A DNA stretch of 64,000 nucleotides from Paramecium pentaurelia (GCA_905183005.1 CAJJDO010000101.1:66018-130017), one strand, 5' to 3'; numbered from the stretch's first letter, positions 26,005 through 39,240 are shown. Notes: generated by a model not told the origin, from the sequence alone. Made by a program: numbers and translations.

Positions 26005-26778
26005 TACTACAAAATAGATAATATTTAATAAAAGCAAATAATTATATATCCTAAATTAAGTGAAGTTTTGGCAGAAGCAGGTTCTATAGCATCTACTATA
26101 TTATTGATATCCTATTTAGTTGTTATTTTAAATGAGAATCAATTATATTAAGATGCAATTAATTAAGTAATATCTTTATATTTTCCTGATTTTGCTTCAA
26201 TTAAAATTAAGAAAAATATCATAGGTTAAATTATATAAGTTGAAAGAGATGGAAAATTATTAGATTTAAATTCATTTAAACTTTAATATTCTAAATTAAA
26301 AAGAATAAGTGAAATCAAATTATCAATTTCAAATCAAATATATGAATTATCAAGGATTTAAATAATATTGTAAACTATCTTTTCATCTTAATTTATAAAT
26401 CAATCCCATTAAAAAGGGATTCCACTTTAAACTTCATATTTAGAACCTTTTAAAGATGAATAGTAAAGTATAATTAAAATGGATGTGAATACTAATTAGG
26501 AAAATCTTCTTAAATAAAATTAAATTGTAATAAAAATTATATATAAATAGGTACCTGCTTCTATAGATAGTTTAATTGAAAAGAAGATCTCATAAGATGT
26601 ATCATAATAGAAATAATAACCATGTTAATAAGATACTTCTTAAGGTGAGATGTGTAATTAATTAAATTAAAGGGATTAAATTAAAAAATCTTATGATGTT
26701 ATACTATAAGAATCTGATTTTGAATTATTGATTCTGCAAAATCGAGATTAGAATGATTAAGATAACAAAATTAAATGA
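25136..26778 (+). pseudogene. Two-transmembrane family protein, copy C, with one frameshift
   Basis: Same layout as A and B: LDQFGVAFQPN, GGIMSIILYGLSFAYLIY, LPKITNTQ, second helix AEAGSIASTILLISYLVVIL, tail ending ESDFELLILQNRD. The frame breaks between TFKNGL (near 25470) and DEPQAVNYPVQ (near 25520): one base is missing relative to A and B and no intron fits. Downstream the frame is open to the TGA, with a 24-nt intron at 26527-26550. Either a recent pseudogene or a sequencing error near the misassembled block. Its end overlaps no coding sequence of the convergent EF-hand gene (16 bp gap). Confidence 0.7.
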
Positions 26779-26794
26779 TTTAAAGAGAATATGA

Positions 26795-28925
26795 TCAAAT
26801 ATCAGCTCCACAAAACATACATAATAAATCTGAATCTTCTTTTTGATCTAAAATAGCCTATTTAATTGCAGAAAATGGGATTTCCTCATGAGGTTCTTTG
26901 CCTACTACCTTAAATATTAATCTTGTATAATATTCACAAAGCATATCCAAAAAATCATCTGTATTCTATATATATTTAGCCAAACAAACTTTAGATAATT
27001 GATAGATCTCTTCCCAACATAATTACCCATTCCCATCTTAATCAGATATTTAAATAAATAGATCTAATTTTTCAATTAATGTTTTTGCTCTTATACTAAC
27101 CATTAATTTTAAAAATTCATTCCAATTCAAAAAACCACTATAATTAAAATCTATTTTATTGAATATTTCTTATGCAAGAAATTCACTTTACATAAATATT
27201 TAATATATCCCTGTTCTATATGTATCATAATCAACTCCATCATCTACATTATAATATCTATATCTTTAGGATGTGATTTATTGTAATGCACAATATAATA
27301 TATAAGTATTATGCAATTCATATCTTGAAAAATTAGTATCTTTCAATATTTTTGGAATTCCTTATATAAATAAATCCTTATTGATATTCAATAATTTATG
27401 TAAGCTTCCTTTTTTAGTTATAAGTTCTTATGTATTTTTCTCTATAAAATTGGTTGAATTTCTGATTTACTCTTTTTAATCATTATTAAAATTCACTTCA
27501 GGTGCTTCATCTACACTAATATTAGCTTTTCTGTGTAAAAATTTCTTTAATAGAGGTTCTAGAAGTTGTGCAGCCTATTATATTTGACTATATGATGTAT
27601 ATATAAATAGAAATACTTTTCAATCAATTTTTAACTTGATATTTATTCTACATGAATAGCCATTAAATCTTCATTCTAATCATCCTATTTAAATTTAATT
27701 TTCTTTAATTCTTAATCATACCATCCTTCAATCTTTTCTAATTTCTCTATCTTAGGATTTTTTACAATATAATCATTTGACATATATTCTTAATATTAAT
27801 TTTTTTATTTTGTAGTCTTACCTGTTCTAGACATCTAATTTATTATTGGTGTGAAATTAGAATTTCTTTTTATTTCAGCATATGAATGTTTCAATTCTTT
27901 TGATGTTAAAAATTCTTAAGTGATTTCAATTTCCTCAGGCATTGTTTCTACTCTATAATCCTGATTTACTGATTAATAATTCTAATATATAAGAGTATTA
28001 ATTATCCCATCTACATGATGTGAATAATCTGGTTCTGTTCTTCTTATTGTTTATTCACAATGATGTTATTAACAACAATTCTCAAGGTACAATAATTAAG
28101 CATTGAATATTTCTTTATAGACTGTAGAAGTAGAATAAATAAGAAGACTCTAATTGATTGGAATATCAAGATGAGAGTAGACGGGGGTTCCATCTTTCAA
28201 ATAGAAATATAATTTCTTGGAATTTATCTTCAGTCTGAATTGTCACATAATTTACAATCATACCTATTTTTAACTACGGCAACAAATTCTTAGAATGCAT
28301 GCTTATCTTTAACAGAATGATCTGGTACATACATAAAGATATACTACAAAGTATTTGTATTTAGATACAACTAATTTACTATAACTATCTATTTCATCCT
28401 TAAGTATTATTGATATTATTACCCATTTTATTTAACAAAATATCGACATTCTTAGTCAGTTGATGTTTTAATTCTTTATGAATGTTGAGAAGTAATGATC
28501 TGTCTTTAACAAACATTTTCTTATAAACGAAATCTAGAGTAACTCTTAACTAAATTATTATCTTTTTAATTTTAATCCTATATTAATCTTCCTTAATGAA
28601 ATTTAATTGTTTCTTAATATTTTGTTTCTTAGATTGTGGACTCTTTGACTTCTGGCCTTCGTTCAAAATGTCGAGTTAATAAAAAAGAGGGAGGAGTCTC
28701 TCTTGATGTACTTGGTTGGTTCCTAAAGAATAATTTCTGAACCTAAATAGTTTCTTATTGATTTCTTTATTTTCTGTATTATTGATAAGAAGATTTACAA
28801 GATTTTTGAATAATCTCGTGAGTACTATTGCTAGATTTTTTAGGACTTTCAAATTAAGATTTCATGATTTTCCTTACCAAAGGTTATGTTTCGAAGTCTT
28901 TTATTGAAGTTACAGAAGGTAACAT
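26795..28925 (-). CDS. EF-hand protein of unknown class, 679 aa
   Basis: A long charged, Ser/Lys/Gln-rich N-terminal third is followed by a globular middle (YVPDHSVKDKHAFQEFVAV, KLYFYLKDGTPVYSHLDI). Near the C-terminus are paired EF-hands with canonical loops in KIDFNYSGFLNWNEF and DQDGNGQLCWEEI. Introns of 29 (28235-28263), 33 (27789-27821) and 29 nt (27588-27616) give exactly 680 codons. The middle domain might be ubiquitin-like or doublecortin-like; I cannot decide. A calcium-regulated scaffold is a guess. Confidence 0.75.
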
Positions 28926-29350
28926 GATATAATAATAAATATATATTGAAATAATTAAAAATCTAAATTCACTAATATTTCCAGGATTAGATTTTAAATT
29001 TAGTTAAATATTCATATCAATTTTTTTAGATTCAAAAAGATCCAATCATATTAAAAATCTAATTAATTATCATTTACATAATTTTATATCAAACCGTGTT
29101 TTTTAAAATAATAGTCTAATTGATTGATTAAAGAAATATATTAGAATAATTATTTTATAGAAAAATGATTTAAGACAATAATATTCATTAATTTTGTGTA
29201 GAGTTTGAAAATTTCAATTTAAAATTATTTTATCTGTGAATTACTTAATATTTTGATTTTGAATTAAACAAAAGTATTGAGTTGTTTGCAATTAAAAATT
29301 ATTATAATTATAATTATAGAGTCCATTTAAAAATTAAATCACTAAATTGT
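28926..29350. other. AT-rich intergenic region
   Basis: About 425 bp upstream of the EF-hand gene start and downstream of the kinase stop. Noncoding by eye; T-rich tracts only. Confidence 0.45.
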
Positions 29351-30975
29351 TCATTCAATATTGTTCTTTTTTTAAAGAGGCGGTTTTGAAGATAGAATTC
29401 TTTGTGTAGTCAAGTTTTCTTGCTTTGGAGGGTGATTTAATATTTTAGTTGTTTGATTCACATTCTTATTCTATTTATTATATATCATATATATATATAT
29501 ACTTATTTTAGATTGTCCTAAATTAATTAAGTTTTGCTTTTCATAAAAAATTAATTTTCTATTTGTTTTGATTAATTAAAAGAATTATCAGATGTTGGTT
29601 ATGTTGTTTAGCATTACTTTACAGCTCTATCTAGAGATTTATGTAAAGAAGGTAAAAAGTATTATTCTGGCTTTTGATTATAAATGAATTTCTTCAGTTA
29701 ATCACATGATTTTCTTTCTCTCTTTTATTCTTAATTATTCACTAAGAATTACGAAATTTTATTAGAACCAACTGATGCAGAATCTATATTAGACAATTTT
29801 TTAGCTTTATCATTAGAATTAGAAGCATTTTTACTATTAATTCTTTAGTTTCTATTTAATCTTAATCGCTCTTTTTCTACAGGTGTTGTTGGATATTTCA
29901 ATCGATTTTTAATTAGAGGAGTTTTAATTGGACCTGCTTTTTTAAGATACTAAAGGAATTACAAAGCTTTAATCAAAATTTTAATGTTGTTTTAGAGAGT
30001 ATGAACTTTAAGAGTTTCAATAAATGTTAATGGTGAATCATCTTTTCCTGTAATCCATGGATGTTCTAAACATTAGTTAACACTTAATCGATCTTCTGGT
30101 AGATAGGCAATAGTTTTAAGAAGAAAACACTTTGCCTTTTGATTAATTTCATATTCCCAATTCCATTTCATCTAACTAATTTTTTGAGAATAAGACTAAA
30201 TATCATCCATTTTTTAGAAGAAAGGATGTTTTCCTTAATTTAATAAATTAAACACTACAATTCCTAAAGCCCAAATGTCTACACTCTAAATAGATAACAA
30301 AATATAAATTTACTCTATTGTATTTCTTTTTTTAGATTTATTCAGGTGCCATATATAAAATAGTTCCACAATTTTCATTCATTAATTTAGAACCTTCAAC
30401 ATTTGTTAATTATGCTGATAATCCAAAATCAATCAAGGTTACATGTAAAGTTTCTGGATCAATCATGATGTTTTCTACTCTTAGTATTAACATTTACCAG
30501 GTTTAATATCTCTATGAATTATATTCTCTTTATGTAAATATTAAATAGCTTCAAGTATTTGTTTTGTTATTAAAATGACTGTCTCATTGTCCAATAAATT
30601 TTTTTGGTATTATTTCAATGTAACTCCATTAATTAGATCCATCATTATGAAAAGTTTATTTTTTGTTTCTTTGCTCTATCAATAAGAGTTCAAACATACA
30701 AAAGAAACACGCACAACATTTGGATGAGATAATTTAATTAGAAGTTGAGCTTCTTATCTCAAAATCTCTATTTATTAAGAATTAAAAAGAACTTTGTCAA
30801 TTATTTTGATTGCTACTTATTTATTTGACATATTAAGAGCTTCAATCACAGTAGAGAATGCTCCCTTCCCTAAAATCTTAATAGGTTTGCAATATTATTA
30901 AATAAAATTTTTTTGTTTCTCTTCAGGATCTGATAATATATCCTCTATGTTTGTTATTCCATTTAATTTTTTCAT
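29351..30975 (-). CDS. Serine/threonine protein kinase (CAMK-like), 505 aa
   Basis: All catalytic landmarks are visible: glycine loop ILGKGAFSTVIEA, lysine in VAIKIIDK, catalytic loop HRDIKPENIM, DFGLSAQ, and APEQI with YNRSVDIWALGIVVF. The kinase core occupies about residues 25-290. The C-terminal ~200 residues are basic and low-complexity, with no EF-hands, so it is not a CDPK. Four introns (30676-30699, 30475-30497, 30286-30313, 29471-29502) restore 506 codons; the last lies in a TA-rich stretch. Confidence 0.92.
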
Positions 30976-31252
30976 ATATATATATATTTATTATTATACT
31001 ATTAAGAATAATATTTATTTATAGTATAATACAATCTATGAAAAGATGAGTAAGACTTAATTATATTATATATATGAGATTATTTTTATATTCTACTTAA
31101 AAAGTATAGATAAAAATCTTTATATTTAATATTCTCTTAGAATAAAAAAGTAGGATTGATTATGTTACAATCTCTATTTTGTTTCATATATACAATTAGA
31201 CTATTATATAACATTATTCTAATCGTAAACAAAATAAAATTATTATAATTAA

Positions 31253-34084
31253 ATGTTGTAAGAAGTATAAGTTTTCTTTATAAGCCCTCTTTCATAATAT
31301 AATAGGATAAATGACGAATCTTTATAAAAATACAAGTATCTACAATATATGGGATAAAATAAGAATGCATCTATTATTTGTTCCCTGATACATTATGCTT
31401 TTAATAAACAAATATCAAGAATCCTAGAAAGATTTCTTGAATTGATAAATACTTTAAAGAATTAACCGACTTCAATGGAATTTACAAATTTAATTGAGTC
31501 AACCAAAAATGCGTAGAATCCTGTTTAGAAGTTCTTTTAAAATCTATATCTGATAGATTAGAAAAATGAAATTGCAGGTAAAATACTATTTGATATTTGT
31601 AAAATAAAGGGTTGGTTGGATGATAGTTAAATATCATATAATAATATAGCAAAATATTTTTAGATGAGGATTTCATTTCTAACTTGTAATGAAATTTATG
31701 GAATCAAATTCAAAGATTCTATTGATCTAATAGTTGATCCTACTAAAAAATTCTATTATTTAATCCCTGAATTAATAATTAAGAACCTTGAATAAATATC
31801 ATGTCCTTAATGTAAAAGTAAAAATGAATTTATTTAATTGATGTGTGAACATAAACAATGTTACAAATGTCTACTTAAGAAATTAGATCCATTAAAATGT
31901 TGTGGAAAACTCAATATCAAATAATATCTATTAAATTAAATTAAAAAGCTAGAGTGTCTAAAAGAATAAAATGAAAAGTAAAAAATATTATAAAAATATT
32001 ATGAAAGTTCAAATTAATCATTTGGACATACAGAATAATAATTATAATAGAATAGAAGTGTTAGAAATTAATTGAATCAAGATAATGATAAATTAAAGAA
32101 TTCTTCTGTTATTGATATTCTATATGAATGTAATTTATGTTTTAAAAAGGTGTATACTTAATTATTTACATTATAAGATTGTAAACATAAATTTTGTTAT
32201 GATTGTATGTTCAGAATAAAGTTACAAAATAAAGATTGTCCCATCTAAAACTGTTTTAAAAAAATAGAGTAAAATGAGGAAGTTTAAACTTGTTAAATCA
32301 AAAATAATTCAGATAATAAAGAATAAAAAATTATTAATTAAAATCTAAAATAAAGCATATAAAATTAATCAATTCTTAAAGTAACAGAACAATGTTGGAA
32401 ATGCTATAAAACATTTAATTATAAATTGTTTGAAATTAAAAAGTGTAATCATAAAATTTGTCTTTAATGTTTATCAAGTATTGAGATGACATATGAATCC
32501 ATTTATTGTTTCTATTACAAATGTTAATCAACATTTACAAAACATGAGTACAATATGTACATTAAGAATTTACAATCAATATAAAATACTGAACCTCCTC
32601 AAATGCAAAAAATAATTATTAACTAAAACTAATCATATTTTAATTGTGAAAATTGTTAGAATAAGAGAAGTGAAGATCAAAAATATGTCTTAAATTGTGG
32701 TCATTCTATTTGTTTTACATGTATAACTTAGGATGTATAATATAAAACATCATGTTGTTATTTAACATCATTAGATTTTGATTATTAATAATTTAGGAAA
32801 AATCTGATTATAAATTGCTAAGGTTGCCAATGTCCTTTTCCAATAAAAAATTTATTTTAATTGAGGTGTAAACATTTATTTTGTTTAAATTGTTGTTCAA
32901 AAATATACTTAGGAAAACCTTAAAGATGTTTGGAAAAAAAATGTGAAAGGCTAATATTTGATATTGATGATCTTTTTAATTTCATTTATAATAAAAAATT
33001 AGAGTAAAGTACGGAAATTTCTAACTAAGAAGAATAGAAAAAAAACTCAAATTCTAAAGAGGATTAAGAAGAAAATAAAAATGAATAAAAGTTAGATAAA
33101 AAAGATAATAATTAAATGAAAGAATAAAGAAAATTCTAAGAAACCAATATACATAAATTTAGTTATAGATAAAATAATAATAATAAAGAAGAAGAATAGT
33201 CTTTTTAAGTCCAAAAATCTGTAATAAATTTAAAGGAATATAAAATAGATGAATAAAAGAAAGAGGATATAAATATACAATCAATAAAATAACAAGAAAT
33301 TATTACACCTAAATAATAGATTTCCTCTTAAAATGATGAATAGACAAGATAAGATATTTAAAATTTTTTAGATGATAGCTCAGATTTTGAAAATAATTTT
33401 GAAGAGGAAATAATTATTTATTAACAAATTGAACAAATTAAATCTGCATAAGAAAAAGAAAATGAGTATTGTAAAGGAAATTGTACAAATTGTAATTAAG
33501 AATTTTCATCTTTTAACAGAAAATAATTGATTAATTGTAAATCTCATTAAATTGGAGTTTGCTGTATTTTAATAAAATTTGAAAATTGTCCTCAATGTGA
33601 ATAAACACTCCCTAAAAAAGTTTCAATAAAATAAAAGCTAATATTACCTACCAATCCAGTAGAAGAGGAATATATGTTTGAATCTACTATTATTAAACCT
33701 TAATCAGCAAATTATTATCCTATATCACATCAGTAAACATATTAAGGTTATAGCGAATAATTGTAAAAATTGGAAAGATAGAGGAATAATCAAAATTGTG
33801 CTATTAAAAGAAATGTAACAACTGATACTGTAAATAAAAGAGTTTTGGAAAATCAATAAGCTTTTGATGATAAGTATAAATTTAGAAATGAATTTGTATA
33901 ACATAATGAATTGGCTTTGCTTAAATCTTCTCCTACTCCTTATGTACAGCAATCCTACTATCCATATAGATATGATAGAGTTAATTATGGGGGATATGAT
34001 CATAGAAACAGATTGGAATTACATAGTAGAGACTTTCATTTAAACTCAAAAATTACAACTGGATATTCAGGGAGATTGAGTTGA
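31253..34084 (+). CDS. Giant multi-RING-like zinc-cluster protein 1, 943 aa
   Basis: One intronless frame of 943 codons. An N-terminal ~170-residue domain (YLQYMGQNKNASIICSLIHY) is shared with the next gene. It is followed by at least six Cys/His clusters with RING-like spacing: CPQCKSKNEFIQLMCEHKQC, CNLCFKKVYTQ...CKHKFCYDC, CWKCYKTFNYK...CNHKICLQC, CENCQNKRS...CGHSICFTC, CQGCQCPFPI...CKHLFCLNC, and a last one near residue 750. The C-terminus is an acidic low-complexity region and a Tyr/Arg-rich tail. It may be a tandem-RING ubiquitin ligase; catalytic activity is not shown. Confidence 0.8.
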
Positions 34085-34194
34085 ATTATCATAAAAGGTT
34101 TTACAATTTTGGAATTTTATCCATTTTTATATCAAATTATTTTAAGTTAATACTAATCTAATTTTTATATTTTTCTTATTTATATTATTCAATC

Positions 34195-36843
34195 ATGTAT
34201 TAAATAATACCAATTTCAGATACAATAAAGTCTCGATACCCATAACTTAAAGATTATTACTTATGCCAATTTTTGGGAGAAAACAAATAATCAGCTATAA
34301 TATGCTCTATCTTGCATTATCTTTTAAATCGACGACTAAGCAAAAGTCTAGAATACTTTAAAAGTCCAAGGATAAATTATAAATCATAATAATCATAAGA
34401 AATCACTAAAATACTGAAAGATTGTATGTAAATGGAAAATCCAATATAAAACTTCTACGAAAAGCTTTTAATATTTGATAAAGATAACCTTATGACAGAA
34501 GTCTTACTTTAAGACTTTTGTTATTCTTATTAATTAACATAGAATGGATAAATAAGTTTGAATTCTTTGGCTGATTTCTTAAATTTGAATATTAAAATCA
34601 TTCCATAATTCAATATTTTAGGTAGAGGCAATAATGATTTAATAATAATATAAGATAATGAAGAATATTATTTTATTATTCCAGAACCATAATTCTAGTT
34701 AGAAACCTAAGTTATTTGTTTTAATTGTAGTAGGAATGTCTATGTGTACATGAAACCCTACTGTGATCATTAAATTTGTTGGAATTGTCTCTTAAAAGAG
34801 AACCAATAGTGTTAGATGGATGATTTTCGATGTAGATGTGGATAAGTTGTTTTAAAATAGTAAATTGAACAATTTTAAAATGAAATCAGTTCTATAGCTA
34901 AAACCAATCATTTTAATTTATTATTGGAATAATTCTATCATCAGCAGAGTTCTAATTTAGTATTAAGAAAGAGTACAATTCGAACTAACAAAATAAAATA
35001 GCTCAATGAATCTATAGCAGAGTAATTTACTGCAAGTGAAATTTAGGCTTCTCTTCTTAATGAAACAACTAGGGTTTTAGAGCAATTAGAAGAAGTTTGT
35101 TGTAAATGTAATAAAGAATCAAACAAAGCTTATTTTTATTTGAGTAATTGTACACATAAATATTGTATTGACTGCATTAGTTAAGAGTTCTCATATAATA
35201 ATTGTGGAGGATGTTATTGTGTTGCATGTCCAAATAAAATCTCGAGAAAAGAATACGAACAATATTTATAATAGATAAATATTGATATAAAAAACATCTA
35301 AGTATTATCTCTTTAAAAAGGTAATACAAATAACAAGTGTAACAATTGTCATAAAATATTTTCAATATTATTATTTTCAATTGCAAATTGTAAACATAGT
35401 TTTTGTGATACATGTTTAGAATAATTATTAGATGTTAATTATTTTTTAGATTACTATTGCACTGTTGTTAATTGTAATGGTACTTTCAAGAAGTAGGATT
35501 ATGAAAAGTTTAAACAAGAATTTAGATAAAAAGTGTAAATATCATATTCTGAATTAGAAAATTCATGTAATCAGATTTCATGGGATTTTAATTAGTTAAA
35601 TTAAAGTAAATTATGTTTGTAATAATTTTGTAACTCATAATCTGAAATTAAAGACTAAACTTGCTCAAAATTAAAAAATCCGAATTTAAAAAGTAAAACC
35701 ATAACTGAAACTAATTCCACAAAAATTACTCTACATAATGAATAAGAAACCAATCTTAATTGGAGTCTTTTAATAGATAGATGCTAATAATGCTTGAAAT
35801 AATCTTAATATTAATTATTCTAAGTTCCATTATGTAATCACAAATTTTGCAATTCTTGCATTTAGAATTCTATTTAAAATAAATAAAAAGATTAAAAATG
35901 TCCTAATAAGGAATGTAAAAGTATATTTACTAAAAGATCTTATTAAAATTATTATAATAATTTATTACTAGATAATGAGATCATAAATACTCATAATATT
36001 ATATAAAATTAATAGTAAATAGTAAATTAAAAATAAATAACATAATCAGATCATTTAAATTAATAATTGTAAAAAAAAAATCAATTAAATCTCGCATATA
36101 ATTTTAATGCATTGGCTAAAAGTTCAACAAATAGTACTACTGATTAATAATTTTGCTCATTTTGTAATACTTAGAATGAAACTGATTAAATATTTGTTAT
36201 CAAATGCGGACATTAAATTTGTATTAGATGTAGTCTACGTCTAAAAGGTGAAAATTTTAGATGTAGTAAATGCTTGACTCTTTTTGACAATATTAAATTT
36301 AAATGGTTTAAATAATAATGTAAATATAAATGTGACAATTGTTAGAAAATCTTTCCTGTTGATTAGATTTTGCCAAATTTAATGTGTAGGCATTTCTTTT
36401 GTTATTAATGTCTCTAATCAATTTATGAAGATAAAAAGACAATATATTGTTGTGTCAAATCATGCAACAAAATTTTTAATTCTGATCATATTTTGTAATT
36501 TTTAAAAGACTTAAAACTTAAAGAAGTAGATCAAAATAAAGCTATTCAAAATAATGCTTTGTAAATTAAAAATAAATAATTCGTGGCCAAATAATAGCTC
36601 ATTTAATCAAATTCTTCACCTAATGCTTAAATTACAACAGCAAGCTTATCTATTTTATCTGATTAGTCAAAATATAAATAAGATGTTCAAGAAATTAAAA
36701 AAATTCAATCTTGCATGATTTGCAATTCTGACTTTGATGACTATAATTAGCCAGTATACTTTGCATGTAATTCTCACATTATTGGCATATGTTGCATACT
36801 AAAAAATTATCATGTTTGTTATATATGTGATAAATTGATATGA
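34195..36843 (+). CDS. Giant multi-RING-like zinc-cluster protein 2, 882 aa
   Basis: Intronless paralogue of the preceding gene, 110 bp downstream on the same strand. N-terminal domain YLCQFLGENKQSAIICSILH aligns with that of protein 1. At least six clusters follow: CFNCSRNVYV...CDHQICWNC, CCKCNKESNK...CTHKYCIDC, CNNCHKIFSI...CKHSFCDTC, CQQCLKQSQY...CNHKFCNSC, CSFCNTQNE...CGHQICIRC, CDNCQKIFPV...CRHFFCYQC, and a degenerate CMICNSDFDD at the end. Protein 1 has a C-terminal tail that this one lacks. Confidence 0.8.
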
Positions 36844-36877
36844 TAATTTTATTATATAAATAATGTAGTTTTAATTT

Positions 36878-37159
36878 ATGAAAATTTTTTATCCGATACC
36901 TCCTTTGAATAATATATATAATAGAATATTTAAATAAAAATATTAAACTAATTTTAATGAGCCAATAAAATTCAATATAGGATGTCTATTGTATAAATCA
37001 AATACTGAATAATCAATTTAAAAATAGATGCCAGATCAAAAATATATATCACGATTAGAATTTCTAAATTTAGTAGTATAATCAATTTAATTTAATGCTC
37101 ATTTTTATAAATAATTTATTCAAAATATACTTGAAGTAATAAATGAGGTCATCATGTGA
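36878..37159 (+). CDS. Hypothetical short frame, 93 aa, possibly the 5' part of a broken gene
   Basis: MKIFYPIPPLNNIYNRIFKQ to EVINEVIM and TGA. Composition is protein-like (ISRLEFLNLVVQSIQFNAHF). More coding-like sequence follows on the same strand in other frames, and I find no intron that joins them. It may be a short gene or the surviving start of a larger, decayed one. Confidence 0.35.
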
Positions 37160-38217
37160 AGGAATGAATTTTCATCCAAATATTTAATTAATTTATCAAA
37201 AATGAAGATTTTGCATTTAATGATAAACATAAAATTATGTTAATTAAATGTCTAAATTTTTAAATAAAATTAATATTTTTATGGCTTTCTTAGAATCTTT
37301 CGAATTATAAGATTGTGTTAGAATTACTAAATAAGCTGCAATTGAAATTAATGATGATAAATGCATAAATTGGTGGATTAAAGTTTTTCTATATAAAAAT
37401 GTTGACTTATTTGGCAGAATAACTATTAATTTAAATTATAATATACCATTAAAGGAAAAAGAAATATTTTTAATATAGACTCAATACCGATATGAAAAAT
37501 TATTTTTTGTTTCAAAAAAATGCATAAATATTAAATTTATACATTAAAAAATTCTTTTGAAAAATAATATAGTTAATATTGGGAATCATCGAGATAATAT
37601 TAAAGACTATTTATTCAAAAGGTTTTAAATTAAATTCATCAGATAAGAAATCTAATTCTCAATGCTAATTTAAGAAAATCTACCCAAAATTGAATTTAAA
37701 GTGTAGAGATCAGTCACAAAGAAATAGCAAATCAAATATCTTAAATTTAGGACAATTAATAAAAAATAGATACATAATTTTTTATAGAAATATTCTTTTC
37801 TATCTAAATTAAATAATAAATGATAAAATTAGTAAAAAAATATGCTCAAACATACATTTTGCTTATAAGATTATAGACAAGCCAAATTAAACTCCTCCCA
37901 AGCTATTATTTATTTCACTGCCTAAACTCATAATTAAAGTATTCAGATGGAATTATAATTGGAATTAATAAAAGTGTTAGCTCAAATAATTTTAGTGAAC
38001 TACAGTTTATATTACCTTTGATTATATTAATATTAAATCCAGAAAAAAATATTGAAATTTATCTATCTTCTTACTTTTGTTTTAAAAAACAGAAAATTAT
38101 TAGAAAAGCTAAAGAATATCTTTAGAAATAATTTTCAAAAATAATTTCTCGAAATCTAACTAAATAATATTTATCTTAGAAGACTTTAACCAAAAAAATA
38201 ATACCTTGAATATTTTT
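37160..38217 (+). other. Coding-like segments, unresolved; weak cyclin resemblance
   Basis: Several long stretches look like protein in different frames. One runs INDDKCINWWIKVFLYKN to FLQKYSFLSKLNNK, then meets TGA; the same frame continues with sequence resembling the second cyclin fold (DYRQAKLNSSQAIIYFTAQT). A different frame starting MIKLVKKYAQTYILLIRL is open to 38200. In DNA where only TGA stops, open frames of this size can occur by chance, so I make no gene call. Confidence 0.3.
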
Positions 38218-38811
38218 ATGAAGTAATACATATAATATAAATGACTTTCTTAAGATATCAATTTAATAAATTAGTTTAAAGTAGAACTAATTATATTTTG
38301 ATTCTTCCAAAATTTTAATTTAGTTCAGAATATTAATTCAATCACCTTTCGGATCATGCTCTATGTGAAGTTTAATTTCTTTTAAAAATCTTTAGCAATT
38401 CTTTTTTATAAATTTAATAAATTAAGTAAATCCTTATTAAATAACTTGGCATCTTCTAAATTTCTGATATCAATAACTATTATAATTTTTTTTTAAATGT
38501 GAGATTGCATATGGTTATTCAAAAGATAATTTATACCTAAACTTGAAAGAAGTGATAATAATTCTATTCTTTTTATGATTCTATGTATGAATTTCCTTAT
38601 ATTCTTACATAAAATCAATTTCACCCAATCTCTATTCTCAGCTCTTTATATAAATTTTTAGAAGAGTTCTTAATTTAATTAAAAGAATTGGTAAATGGAG
38701 GATAAAAGTTTTTAATTTTTTTTGAGAGTTTCAAATATAAATTGTAGATTTAACTAATAGTATTTATTGGTAAAGAAAAAATTTATAATTTTTTTTTTTT
38801 AATTTTGAACT
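38218..38811. other. No gene seen
   Basis: About 590 bp of AT-rich sequence with no convincing frame in either direction, including short poly-T runs near 38790. Confidence 0.4.
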
Positions 38812-39240
38812 ATGCCATTTCCAAATACTACAACTTTGGGAACAGTAATTTGAAGATATCCAGAATTCCATCTGAAATAAGAATAATGGTAGAATCAAAT
38901 TAATCTTTTTGAAATAATAGAAAAAGATCCTCAAAAAAAGTTCTAAGTAGAAAGTGATTTTAAGAAATCAGAAGAATCCCAGATATTCTTATTTTAACTA
39001 TGGAGACACAAATGGAGAAAATGCAAATAAAACAATTTACTAGTGACAATTGATCACCTAAGAGAACACCTTGAAGCTGTTCATATAGGCATCAGTGATT
39101 ATAACTACAAAATTTTGTTGTATGCCAATAGAAATTCATGGCAGGCAAAAATTTATCAATGAACAAATGAAAAATAATGCTAAGATGATAAAGGAGACTG
39201 TCAAGTATGACCAACATGCCCAAAAAAATCCAGTTTAACA
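38812..39240 (+). pseudogene. Broken gene: conserved-looking protein with an in-frame stop and a frameshift
   Basis: Starts MPFPNTTTLGTVI, then TGA, then continues in the same frame with RYPEFHLKQEQWQNQINLFE and FQLWRHKWRKCKQNNLLVTI through NRNSWQA. The frame then shifts at a run of A and resumes as FINEQMKNNAKMIKE. The middle (IDHLREHLEAVHIG) looks highly structured and real. With one in-frame TGA and one homopolymer shift, it is a young pseudogene or carries sequencing errors. I do not recognise the family. Confidence 0.5.

Noticed and set aside
33725..34003. Minus-strand hydrophobic frame of about 92 codons.
   Set aside because: It is antisense to the C-terminus of multi-RING protein 1, an unbroken 943-codon frame.
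37600..38200. A mitotic cyclin gene.
   Set aside because: Some residues resemble the second cyclin fold, but the frame is interrupted by TGA and the first cyclin fold could not be found, so no gene is called.
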